Assembly: GCF_015070875.1 (NCBI RefSeq)
Contig: NZ_JADDIV010000004.1
Span: 248,001-312,000 of the forward strand
Direction: 5' to 3'
Origin: Ramlibacter pallidus
Lineage (GTDB): Bacteria; Pseudomonadota; Gammaproteobacteria; Burkholderiales; Burkholderiaceae_C
DNA length: 64,000 nt
Positions 36,130 to 44,173 of the stretch are shown in pieces. How positions within the stretch are numbered: the first letter of the stretch is position 1; each line of letters begins with the position of its first letter. The notes beneath the pieces were generated by a model that was not told the origin of the DNA, searched no databases, and saw only the letters and a list, made by a program, of their open reading frames with translations. Both the position numbers and the translations under genes were made by a program.

Positions 36130-36980
36130 TGGACGCCGTCCTCCGCCACCCCGCATCGCTGGCCTGGCGCGTGCTCGGCACGCCGCCACGCGGGCTCTCG
36201 CGCGTGGATCCGGCACCGCGCGTCCCCGGGTACCGCGTGCTGCGCGAAGTCGGCACCGGGCGGCGCAGCAGCGCGTGGCTGGCGCAGGATGCGCAGGGCG
36301 CCGAATGCGTGCTCAAGCTCCAGCCGGCGGCGGCCTCGACGCTGCATCGCGAGTGGGAAGTCGCCGACCGCGTGCGGGGCGGCGCGATCGTGCGCATGCA
36401 CGACCACGGCCGCTGCGGCGACTGGGCCTGGCTCGCGATGGACCACCTGCCCGGCGGCGATCTCGCGACGCGCCTGCGCGCCGGTGTGACGCCGGCCGAG
36501 GCGCTGACCTTCCTCGCCCAGGCCGCGCAAGGCCTGGCGCAACTGCATCGCGCCGGCTACGTCCACCGCGACGTCAAGCCGGCGAACTTCCTTCTTCGCG
36601 CCGACGGCGCGCTGCTGCTCGCCGATCTCGGTCTGGCGGTGCCCGCCGGCACCGCAACGGGACGGCGCGAAGGCAGCGTCACCGGCACGCCGCGCTACGT
36701 CGCGCCCGAGCAGCTGCAGGGCGCGCCCGCCTCGCCCGCCGCCGATGTCTACGCGCTCGGCGTGCTGCTGCACGAGATGCTCGCCGGCCGCCCGCCGTTC
36801 GCGGGCGAGACGCTCCTGGAGATCCTTTCCCAGCACCTGGTCGCCACCCCGCCACGACTGCCCGACGCCTGCGCGCCGCTGCAGCCGCTGGTGGACCGGA
36901 TGCTTGCCAAAGAGGTGGAACGCCGGCTTCCGAACGCGGAAGCCGTACTCGGCCTGCTGGGCCAGAGGTGTATGAAGTGA
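36129..36980 (+). CDS. Second Ser/Thr protein kinase
   Basis: A 283-residue single-domain Hanks-type kinase. Lys63 (CVLKLQP), HRDVKPAN (His146-Asp148) and a DLG variant of DFG (Asp166) are present, followed by GTPRYVAPEQL. The glycine-rich loop is GTGRRSS, lacking the last glycine of the usual G-x-G-x-x-G. It has no regulatory domain or membrane helix. Its ATG overlaps the stop of the first kinase by one base. With two adjacent kinases, trans-phosphorylation or phosphorylation of a chemotaxis component is plausible but inferred. No PP2C-type phosphatase gene lies in the window. Confidence 0.88.
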   Translation: MDAVLRHPASLAWRVLGTPPRGLSRVDPAPRVPGYRVLREVGTGRRSSAWLAQDAQGAECVLKLQPAAASTLHREWEVADRVRGGAIVRMHDHGRCGDWAWLAMDHLPGGDLATRLRAGVTPAEALTFLAQAAQGLAQLHRAGYVHRDVKPANFLLRADGALLLADLGLAVPAGTATGRREGSVTGTPRYVAPEQLQGAPASPAADVYALGVLLHEMLAGRPPFAGETLLEILSQHLVATPPRLPDACAPLQPLVDRMLAKEVERRLPNAEAVLGLLGQRCMK

Positions 36981-37837
36981 CCCTGAACGAACAGTACCTG
37001 GTCGACGTGATCGGCTTCAACCCGGTGGAGCGATCGATGCTCGCGAGCATCTTCGCACTGGCGGCCCGCCGTGACCCTGCCTTCGTGCAGTACGACCCCA
37101 ACGGCACGGTGAGCGGCAGCGCGGACATCTACCTCGTCGACGCGGACGACGCCACGGCGCTCAACGAGTTCCGCACGCTCGCCAAGCGCTCCAACCTGCC
37201 GGCCGTGATGGTCGGCGGCGGCAACCAGGACCTCGGCTTCCCGAAGCTGCCGCGGCCCCTGCAGTGGGCCCGCCTGCTGCAGATGCTGGAAGAAACGGTG
37301 ACGGCCGGCGGGGCGGGCAAGGCCGACCACGACGACGAAGGCACGCTGCCCCTGGGCAAGACGCTGTCGGCCAGCCAGGCCGGCCGCTCCAGCCCCGGCG
37401 CCACGCCGCCCGCGCTGGACTCCGCCTCGGCCAAGAAGCGCGCCCTCGGCGACACCGTGCTGGTGGTGGACGACAACGCCTCGGTGCGCATGTTCATGAA
37501 AGCCAAGCTGGCGCCGTTCAACTTCGAGGTCGACTTCGCCGAGACCGGCGAGGAAGCCGTCGGCCTGACCGGCACGCGCGAGTACACCTGCGTGTTCCTG
37601 GACGTGGTGCTGCCCGGCATCGACGGCTACCAGGTCTGCAAGCTGATCAAGGCCAACAAGCAGGCCATCAAGAAGACCGCGGTGGTGATGCTCACCAGCC
37701 GCAGCTCGCCGTTCGACAAGCTGCGCGGCTCGCTCGCGGGCTGCGACGAGTACCTGACCAAGCCCCTGGACGAGGATCGCCTGCTGGAGGTGATCGCGCA
37801 GTTCCTCCCCAGCAGCCGCAAGAAAGAGAAGAAATGA
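36977..37837 (+). CDS. Response regulator with pseudo-receiver N-terminus and CheY-like C-terminus
   Basis: A 286-residue protein. Residues about 1-110 look like a receiver-sized alpha/beta unit (VDVIGFNPVERSMLASIFAL, IYLVDADDATALNEF, NLPAVMVGGG) that lacks the paired N-terminal acidic residues, hence a probable pseudo-receiver. A linker (about 111-158) rich in Gly/Ser/Ala follows. Residues about 160-280 form a complete receiver: VLVVDDNASVRMFM, phosphorylation site Asp209 (FLDVVLPGIDGY), VVMLTSRSS and YLTKPLD. The C-terminal part resembles PilG-type regulators. The start is GTG at 36977, whose bases overlap the kinase stop (GTGA). It lies between the kinases and a single-domain CheY-like gene. 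Confidence 0.87.
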   Translation: MTLNEQYLVDVIGFNPVERSMLASIFALAARRDPAFVQYDPNGTVSGSADIYLVDADDATALNEFRTLAKRSNLPAVMVGGGNQDLGFPKLPRPLQWARLLQMLEETVTAGGAGKADHDDEGTLPLGKTLSASQAGRSSPGATPPALDSASAKKRALGDTVLVVDDNASVRMFMKAKLAPFNFEVDFAETGEEAVGLTGTREYTCVFLDVVLPGIDGYQVCKLIKANKQAIKKTAVVMLTSRSSPFDKLRGSLAGCDEYLTKPLDEDRLLEVIAQFLPSSRKKEKK

Positions 37838-38196
37838 CCAAATCAATCCTGGTGGTGGACGACACCCGCTCGATGCGCGCCATGGTGGCGGCCGTGCTGC
37901 AGGGCGCCGGCTACGAAGTGGCGGAAGCGGGCGACGGCGTGGAGGCGCTGGAGCTCGCGCGGCAGCGCGTGTTCGACATGGTGGTCACCGACCACAACAT
38001 GCCGCGCATGGACGGCGTGACGCTGGTGCGCGAACTGCGCAAGCTGCCGAACTACGACCCGGTGGCGCTGATCGTGCTGTCCACCGAAGCCAGCCCGGAG
38101 CTGAAGCAGAAGGGCCGCGAGGCCGGCGCCACGGGCTGGATGGCCAAGCCGTTCGACCCCCAGCGCATGCTCGACATCGTCGGCAAGTTCATCTGA
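37834..38196 (+). CDS. CheY-like single-domain response regulator
   Basis: A 120-residue stand-alone receiver. Acidic pair Asp9-Asp10, phosphorylation site Asp53 (VVTDHNMPRMDG), switch Ser/Thr in IVLSTEAS and Lys in WMAKPFDP are all present. It is the likely phosphoryl acceptor of the CheA encoded 17 bp downstream. Its ATG overlaps the stop of the preceding regulator (ATGA). With no cheZ in the cluster, dephosphorylation would rely on autocatalysis or on the other regulator acting as a phosphate sink (inference). Confidence 0.93.
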   Translation: MTKSILVVDDTRSMRAMVAAVLQGAGYEVAEAGDGVEALELARQRVFDMVVTDHNMPRMDGVTLVRELRKLPNYDPVALIVLSTEASPELKQKGREAGATGWMAKPFDPQRMLDIVGKFI

Positions 38197-38213
38197 GGCA
38201 AGGGAGTCGCGCC

Positions 38214-40394
38214 GTGTTCCAGCCATCCAACAGCTTCGGCGACCCGGTCGCTTTCCGGACCATCTTCTTCGAAGAGGCGCAGGAACACCTGGCCAACGTC
38301 GAGGCGATCCTGCTGCGCATGGACACCGACGCGCCGCACCCCGACGACCTCAACGCGATCTTCCGCGCCGTGCATTCGATCAAGGGCAGCGCGGCGATGC
38401 TGGGCTGCACCGAGATCGCGGCGCTGACGCACCTGCAGGAGAACCTGCTGGACCTGCTGCGCAAGGGCGAGCGGCCGATCGACGCGGAAGACGTGAATGC
38501 CATGCTGAAGGCCGGCGACGTGCTGCGCCTGCAGGTGCTGCACCGCCGCGGCAGCGTCGCGGAAGCGCCGGATGCGGGCGAGGTCGAGGCGCTGCTGCGC
38601 GAGCGCGTGGCGCAGCCGTCGGCCGACGCCGTGGAGGGCCACAGCGGCCCGGTCACCCGCAGCTTCCGCGTGACGCTGGGCCCGCTGGCTGCGGCCATCG
38701 AGGAAGTGGAGCTGGACATGATGCTGTCCGGCCTGTCCGAGATGGGCGCCGTGAGCAACACCGTGGTGGACAACACTGCCGGCGGCGGCGTGAGCTTCGA
38801 CGTGCTGCTGCAGGGCGCCGCGGCGGACTTGCAGAGCGTGCTGTCGCTGGTGGTCGCGCCGGAGCAGATCCACGTCGAGACGCTCGGCGTCGTCGGCGTG
38901 CAGGAACAAGCGCAGCTGCAGACCACACTGCCGGGCGCGCCCAAGCTCGAAGCCGTCGCGCCCGCCGCGCCGGCACCGCTCGACAACGGCCTGGACGAGT
39001 TCTTCGTCGACCCGGCCGAGTTCCGCCGCAAGCGCGACACGGAAGCGACGCCGGAACCGCGTCCCGCCGACTTCGCCGCGCAGGAGCACGCCGCCGACGG
39101 TTCGATCGACCTGTTCATCTCGCCCGAAGACCTCAAGCGGCAGCGCAGCGCCAAGGCCGCGGCCGCGCCGATGGTCGACGTGCTGCACGACCTGCTGCCG
39201 TCCTCGCACGAGACCACCTTCATCCGGGTGTCGACCGAGAAGATCGACCTGCTGGTGAACCTGGTGGGCGAGCTCGTGATCACCGAAGCCATGCTGGCCC
39301 GCACCGGCGCGCTGGCCGAGGGCGCCAACGAAGGCCAGTACAGCGCGAACGCCGGCCTGGCCGACCTGTCGCGGCACACCCGCAACCTGCAGGAGGCGGT
39401 GCTCGCCATCCGCATGCTGCCGATCTCCAACGTGTTCCAGCGCTTCCCGCGCGTGGTGCACGAGCTCTCCGCGCGCCTGGGCAAGCGGGTGGAGCTGAAG
39501 ATGTTCGGTGAGACGACCGAGCTGGACCGCGGCCTGATCGAGAAGATCTCGGACCCGCTGACGCACCTCGTGCGCAACGCGATCGACCACGGCCTGGAGC
39601 CGCCGGACGTGCGCATCGCCGCCGGCAAGCCGGCCAGCGGCACGGTCACCCTGAAGGCCAGCCAGCGCGGCGGCAACATCGTGATCGAGGTCAGCGACGA
39701 CGGCCGCGGCCTGGATCGCGCCAAGATCATGGCCGCCGCGGCCCGCCGCGGCATCGCCATCCCCGCCGACGCGCCGGACAACGAGGTCTGGCAGGTGGTG
39801 TTCGAAGCCGGCTTCTCCACCGCCGAGAGCGTGACCGACGTGTCGGGCCGCGGGGTCGGCATGGACGTGGTCCGCCGCAACATCCAGGCGCTCAGCGGCA
39901 CCGTCGACCTCAGTTCCAGGCCGGGGCAGGGCACCCGCGTGACGGTGAGCGTGCCGCTGACGCTCGCGATCATGGAAGCGATGACCATCGCGATCGGCGG
40001 AGAGACCTACGTGCTGCCGCTTGCCTGCGTCGTCGAATCGCTGAGCGTCGCCGCCGGCGAACTGCACACCCTGCCGGGCCATGGCGACACGCTGCGCGTG
40101 CGCGAGGAGTACCTGCCGGTGCTGCACCTGGCGAAGATGTTCCCGCCGCAGAACCCGCGCGAGCACGCGGCCGGGATCGCCGTGATCGTCGAGACCGACG
40201 GCTCCAAGGCGGCGCTGCTGGTGGACGAACTGGTCGGCCAGCAGCAGGTGGTGGTCAAGAGCCTGGAAACCAACTTCCGCAAGGTGCCCGGCCTGTCCGG
40301 CGCCACCGTGATGGGCGACGGTTCGGTCGCGCTGATCCTCGACGTGGCGCACCTCGTGCGCGCCTGCGGACGCGAGGGCACGTCGCAGCTCTAG
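38214..40394 (+). CDS. cheA: Chemotaxis histidine kinase CheA
   Basis: A 726-residue CheA. The phospho-acceptor is His54 in the P1 (Hpt) domain ([12 protein letters not shown]). The region about 140-230 is a CheY-binding-like P2 domain, then a Pro/Ala linker. P3 dimerisation ([18 protein letters not shown]) follows, then the P4 ATPase with N-box [12 protein letters not shown]1 [10 protein letters not shown] and G2 GRGVGMDVV, and a P5 CheW-like domain ([14 protein letters not shown]). The start is GTG at 38214 with a good AAGGGAG ribosome-binding site 7 bp before it. A small hairpin follows the gene. It couples the three receptors encoded downstream to the response regulators. Confidence 0.95.
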   Translation: MFQPSNSFGDPVAFRTIFFEEAQEHLANVEAILLRMDTDAPHPDDLNAIFRAVHSIKGSAAMLGCTEIAALTHLQENLLDLLRKGERPIDAEDVNAMLKAGDVLRLQVLHRRGSVAEAPDAGEVEALLRERVAQPSADAVEGHSGPVTRSFRVTLGPLAAAIEEVELDMMLSGLSEMGAVSNTVVDNTAGGGVSFDVLLQGAAADLQSVLSLVVAPEQIHVETLGVVGVQEQAQLQTTLPGAPKLEAVAPAAPAPLDNGLDEFFVDPAEFRRKRDTEATPEPRPADFAAQEHAADGSIDLFISPEDLKRQRSAKAAAAPMVDVLHDLLPSSHETTFIRVSTEKIDLLVNLVGELVITEAMLARTGALAEGANEGQYSANAGLADLSRHTRNLQEAVLAIRMLPISNVFQRFPRVVHELSARLGKRVELKMFGETTELDRGLIEKISDPLTHLVRNAIDHGLEPPDVRIAAGKPASGTVTLKASQRGGNIVIEVSDDGRGLDRAKIMAAAARRGIAIPADAPDNEVWQVVFEAGFSTAESVTDVSGRGVGMDVVRRNIQALSGTVDLSSRPGQGTRVTVSVPLTLAIMEAMTIAIGGETYVLPLACVVESLSVAAGELHTLPGHGDTLRVREEYLPVLHLAKMFPPQNPREHAAGIAVIVETDGSKAALLVDELVGQQQVVVKSLETNFRKVPGLSGATVMGDGSVALILDVAHLVRACGREGTSQL

Positions 40395-40420
40395 GCGGGA
40401 AGTTCGCATCCCGGCGCAGG

Positions 40421-40440
40421 CGGCCCTCGGGGCCGTCTTT
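40421..40440 (+). terminator. Weak hairpin between cheA and the first receptor gene
   Basis: A CGGCCC/GGGCCG stem (40421-40426 with 40430-40435) with a 3-base loop is followed by TCTTTC. The poor T-run suggests partial attenuation or an mRNA-processing hairpin within the operon rather than a full stop. Confidence 0.4.
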
Positions 40441-40483
40441 CGCTGGCGCGGGCCGCAGGCGGCAGTACACAGGAGAGCTTGGG

Positions 40484-42139
40484 ATGAAGGTTTGGCACAA
40501 GATGCTGGTCGCCCCCGTGGTGGCCATCGTGTTCCTGCTGGCGCTGGGCGGCATCTCCATCTACATGATGGCGCGCCAGGGCCTGGCGGTGAAGACGCTG
40601 ATCCAGGACCGCGGCGGCGCGATGACGCTCGCGCTCACCTCGTCGCAGGAGGTGAGCCAGGCGCAGTCCGGTACCTACCGCCTGCTGGCCGGCCTGCAGG
40701 AAGCCGGCCCGGACAAGGCGCGGGAGATGCTGGCGGCGCAGAACAAGCGGATGGACGAGGTCACGCGCAAGGTGCGGGAGTTCGGCGCGCGGCCGCAGCT
40801 GCTGGCGGAGGAGCGCGCGCTGGTCGAGGCGATCCTGCCCAAGCTCGCCGCGTCGCGCCAGGCCACGCAGGCTGCCGTCGACGCGAGCCTGGCGGATCCC
40901 GAAGCGGGCAAGGCCGCGATGAAGGCCGCCGACGCCAGCTTCCAGGACATCATCGCCACCTTCAACGCCCTGGTCGACGTGCAGCGCAAGCTGGCCGACG
41001 CCAGTTCCACCGCCGCCGCGGCGGACTTCCGGAACATGGTGGTGTCGCTGGTCGGCATCGCGCTGTTTGCGGCGGCGACCGCGCTGCTGGTGGCCATCCT
41101 CATGGGCCGCGCGGTGGCGCGGCCGATCCGCACGGCGATGGACGCCGCCGGCGCCATCGCGCGCGGCGATCTCGCGAGCGACCTGGAAGTGCGCGGGCGG
41201 GACGAGACGGCCGAACTCCTGCGTGCCCAGGGCCGGATGAAGCAGGAGCTGCGGCAGCTGGTCGGCGAGGTGGTCGCCGGGGCGCGTTCGGTGGCCGAAA
41301 CGAGCGCGCAGATCGCGCAGGGCAACCTCGACCTGTCGCAGCGCACCGAGATGCAGGCCGGCACGCTGGAGGAAACCGCCAGTTCGATGGAGGAGCTGAC
41401 GTCCACGGTGCACCAGAACGCCGAGAACGCGCGCGCGGCCAGCCAGCTGGCCGTGGATGCCTCCGAAGTCGCGCGCAAGGGTGGCGCGGTGGTGGGGCAG
41501 GTGGTGAGCACCATGACCGGCATCTCCGATTCGTCGAAGCGGATCGCGGACATCATCGGCGTCATCGACGGCATCGCCTTCCAGACCAACATCCTGGCGC
41601 TGAACGCCGCCGTGGAAGCGGCACGGGCCGGCGAACAGGGCCGCGGCTTCGCGGTCGTCGCCGCGGAAGTGCGCAACCTGGCGCAGCGCAGCGCCGCCGC
41701 CGCCAGGGAGATCAAGGGCCTGATCGGCGAGTCGGTCGACAAGGTGGAGGCCGGCACGCGGCTGGTCGACGATGCCGGCCGCACCATGGAGGAGATCGTG
41801 GCCTCGGTGAAGAAGGTCAGCGACCTGATCTCGGAGATCGCGGCCGCGAGCCAGGAACAGAGCTCCGGCATCGCGCAGGTGAACGTCGCCATCACGCAGA
41901 TGGACCAGGTGGTGCAGCAGAACGCATCGCTGGTGGAGGAGGCTTCCGCCGCCACCGAATCGATGAAGGAACAGGCCGGTGCGCTGCTGCGCACCGTCTC
42001 GCGCTTCGACCTCGGCGCGCTGCACGTCCAGCCTGTCGAGAAAAGACGACAGCTCCTTGCGGTGGAAGGTGCGGCACAGGGGACGAACGGCGGCGGCGCG
42101 CGGCCTTTTTCGATGGAACTGACGACCCGTCGCGTGTAA
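40484..42139 (+). CDS. Methyl-accepting chemotaxis protein (receptor 1 of the cluster)
   Basis: A 551-residue chemoreceptor. TM1 is at about residues 8-30, the periplasmic four-helix-bundle sensor at about 31-185, TM2 at about 186-208, then HAMP and a full signalling coiled coil with the conserved tip [24 protein letters not shown]-rich ribosome-binding site (GGAGAG) precedes the ATG. The C-terminus, ending [10 protein letters not shown], lacks the W-x-x-F pentapeptide found on the other two cluster receptors. It begins [11 protein letters not shown], nearly the same start as receptor 3 (MKIWHKILIAP), showing recent common origin. It lies between cheA and cheW. Confidence 0.94.
   Translation: MKVWHKMLVAPVVAIVFLLALGGISIYMMARQGLAVKTLIQDRGGAMTLALTSSQEVSQAQSGTYRLLAGLQEAGPDKAREMLAAQNKRMDEVTRKVREFGARPQLLAEERALVEAILPKLAASRQATQAAVDASLADPEAGKAAMKAADASFQDIIATFNALVDVQRKLADASSTAAAADFRNMVVSLVGIALFAAATALLVAILMGRAVARPIRTAMDAAGAIARGDLASDLEVRGRDETAELLRAQGRMKQELRQLVGEVVAGARSVAETSAQIAQGNLDLSQRTEMQAGTLEETASSMEELTSTVHQNAENARAASQLAVDASEVARKGGAVVGQVVSTMTGISDSSKRIADIIGVIDGIAFQTNILALNAAVEAARAGEQGRGFAVVAAEVRNLAQRSAAAAREIKGLIGESVDKVEAGTRLVDDAGRTMEEIVASVKKVSDLISEIAAASQEQSSGIAQVNVAITQMDQVVQQNASLVEEASAATESMKEQAGALLRTVSRFDLGALHVQPVEKRRQLLAVEGAAQGTNGGGARPFSMELTTRRV
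41642..41700 (+). repeat. 59-bp direct repeat, copy in receptor 1
   Basis: These 59 bp, coding for the signalling-tip segment [20 protein letters not shown], are identical to 43582-43640 in receptor 2, 1940 bp away in the same orientation. Identity at synonymous sites suggests recent duplication or gene conversion. Confidence 0.9.
41892..41937 (+). repeat. 46-bp direct repeat, copy in receptor 1
   Basis: Identical to 45582-45627 in receptor 3; codes for [15 protein letters not shown] in the methylation-helix region. Confidence 0.9.
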
Positions 42140-42225
42140 CCGGATTTAACGATTGCAACAGGGAAAGCCGGGTGGCATCCTCGGACGCATGACCGAGTGA
42201 TGGGCCCGGAGCCAGAGGAGAAACG

Positions 42226-42732
42226 ATGCAAGCACAGACCACCGCCGACCCGAGCTCCAAGTCCGCCGCCGATGGCGCGGCCAGCGAGTTCCTGACCTTC
42301 CGCCTGGGCGCGGAAAGCTACGGGATCGAGATCCTGAAGGTCCAGGAGATCCGCGGCTACGAGCAGCCCACCGCCATCGCGAACGCCCCGGCCTTCATCA
42401 AGGGCGTGATCAACCTGCGCGGCGTGATCGTCCCGATCCTGGACCTGCGCATCAAGTTCCAGATGGCACAGGCGCGCTACGACGAGTTCACCGTCGTCAT
42501 CATCCTGAACATCGCCGGCCGCGTGGTCGGCGTGGTGGTCGACTCGGTGTCCGACGTGCTGACGCTCGCCGGCGACGCCATCCGCCCGACGCCCGAGTTC
42601 GCCTCGGCCACGTTCGACACGAAGTACATCACCGGCCTCGGCACGGTGGAGGAGCAGATGATCATCCTGCTCGACATCGAGAAGCTGATGACGGGCGCGG
42701 ACATGGCGCTCGTCGACGGCGCCGTCCACTAG
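42226..42732 (+). CDS. cheW: Chemotaxis coupling protein CheW
   Basis: A 168-residue adaptor linking receptors to CheA. The CheW fold is evident: [22 protein letters not shown], then the signature [20 protein letters not shown], and [16 protein letters not shown] 20-residue Ala/Ser-rich N-terminal tail precedes the domain. A strong GAGGAGAAA ribosome-binding site lies before the ATG. It lies 86 bp after receptor 1 and 9 bp before receptor 2. Its length is typical. Confidence 0.96.
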   Translation: MQAQTTADPSSKSAADGAASEFLTFRLGAESYGIEILKVQEIRGYEQPTAIANAPAFIKGVINLRGVIVPILDLRIKFQMAQARYDEFTVVIILNIAGRVVGVVVDSVSDVLTLAGDAIRPTPEFASATFDTKYITGLGTVEEQMIILLDIEKLMTGADMALVDGAVH

Positions 42733-42741
42733 GCAGCTTCC

Positions 42742-44133
42742 ATGGACCCGCGCGCGCCCGCCGCGACGCAGCCGGCCTCCAGCCCGCACGTGGACCGTGC
42801 GGCGCTCGGCTTCTTCCGGCGCTCGACGATCCGCACCCGCCTGACCATCGGCTTCCTGCTGCCGGCCTTCGTCATCGGGGGCCTCGGCGCGCTGGGGGCC
42901 TGGGAACTCCAGCAGCTGTCCGACTTCGCCGCGGCGCAACCCTCCAGGGACGCGCTGCAGCAGGCCACCCGCCACGGCCAGCTCACGATGCTCGCGATCG
43001 CCTGCGCGGTCGTCGTGCTGCTCTCCTGCGTCTGCTATCCGCTGGTGGTCGGCATCGTCAAGCCGATCCGCGCGGCCGCGCGCATCGCCACCAAGGTCGC
43101 CGCCGGGGACCTCACGGTCACGGTGCGCACCGGCGGCAGCGACGAAGCGGCCCAGCTGATGCTGGCGCTCGCCGAGATGACCGACCGGCTGCGCGACGTC
43201 CTCGGCCAGGTGGTGCAGGGCGCGCACACCGTCAACGACACCAGCGGCCAGATCGTGCGCGGCAACCTCGACCTCTCGCAGCGCACCGAGGAGCAGGCCA
43301 GCACGCTGGAGGAGACGGCCAGCTCGATCGAGCAGCTCACGGCCACCGTGTCGCAGAACGCCGACCACGCGCGGCAGGCCAGCCAGCTGGCCCTGGACGC
43401 TTCCGCGGTGGCGCGGCGCGGCGGCGAGGCGGTGGACCAGGTCGTCAGCACCATGGACGAGATTTCCGACGCGTCGCGCCGCATCACCGAGATCATCAGC
43501 GTCATCGACGGCATCGCCTTCCAGACCAACATCCTCGCGCTCAACGCCGCGGTGGAAGCCGCCCGGGCCGGCGAGCAGGGGCGCGGCTTCGCGGTCGTCG
43601 CCGCGGAAGTGCGCAACCTGGCGCAGCGCAGCGCCGCCGCGGCCAAGGAGATCAAGGGGCTGATCGGCGCCTCGGCCGACAAGGTCCGCACCGGCTCCGC
43701 CCTGGTGGACGCCGCCGGCCACACCATGGTGGAGGTGGTCCTGTCGGTGGAGAAGGTCAGTGCGCTGATCGCCGAGATCGCCCAGGCGAGCCAGGAGCAG
43801 AGCGCCGGCATCGGCCAGGTCAACACCGCCATCAGCCAGATGGAACGGGTGGTCCAGCAGAACGCCGCCCTGGTGGAGCAGGCGACCCGCGGCACCGAAT
43901 CCATGAACGCCCATGCCGCGGCGCTGCTGCGCATGGCGTCCCGCTTCCAGTTGAAGGGGCAGGCCGCACGGCCTGCCGTCGCGGGCGCCGCACCGGTGTC
44001 CGCCGTTTCGCCCGCGCCGCAGCCGCGGGTGACCCCCATTCCCTTCCGCCCGCGCGCGCAGCCGCGGCCGGGCACGCCTGCCGCGCCCGCCCGCGCCGCG
44101 GCGCCCGCCGGCGGGGAATGGACCGAGTTTTGA
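42742..44133 (+). CDS. Methyl-accepting chemotaxis protein (receptor 2), minimal periplasmic region
   Basis: A 463-residue receptor. A 30-residue cytoplasmic N-terminus precedes TM1 (about residues 32-54) and TM2 (about 78-101). Only about 25-30 residues lie between them, far too few for a four-helix or Cache sensor. HAMP and a complete signalling coiled coil with the [20 protein letters not shown] tip follow. The C-terminus is a Pro/Ala-rich flexible linker ending GGEWTEF, whose last five residues fit the W-x-x-F CheR/CheB tether pattern. It probably senses membrane, cytoplasmic or energy state, or another receptor's partner, instead of a periplasmic ligand (inference). Confidence 0.93.
   Translation: MDPRAPAATQPASSPHVDRAALGFFRRSTIRTRLTIGFLLPAFVIGGLGALGAWELQQLSDFAAAQPSRDALQQATRHGQLTMLAIACAVVVLLSCVCYPLVVGIVKPIRAAARIATKVAAGDLTVTVRTGGSDEAAQLMLALAEMTDRLRDVLGQVVQGAHTVNDTSGQIVRGNLDLSQRTEEQASTLEETASSIEQLTATVSQNADHARQASQLALDASAVARRGGEAVDQVVSTMDEISDASRRITEIISVIDGIAFQTNILALNAAVEAARAGEQGRGFAVVAAEVRNLAQRSAAAAKEIKGLIGASADKVRTGSALVDAAGHTMVEVVLSVEKVSALIAEIAQASQEQSAGIGQVNTAISQMERVVQQNAALVEQATRGTESMNAHAAALLRMASRFQLKGQAARPAVAGAAPVSAVSPAPQPRVTPIPFRPRAQPRPGTPAAPARAAAPAGGEWTEF
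43582..43640 (+). repeat. 59-bp direct repeat, copy in receptor 2
   Basis: Exact copy of 41642-41700 in receptor 1; see that entry. Confidence 0.9.
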
Positions 44134-44173
44134 GGGACGTCAGTCCACCCCAGCGAAGAGAGCAACGTTCCCC

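Noticed and set aside
40675..43914. A 1079-codon minus-strand frame across the receptor genes
   Set aside because: An antisense shadow of receptor repeats; its apparent repeats mirror the receptor coding repeats.
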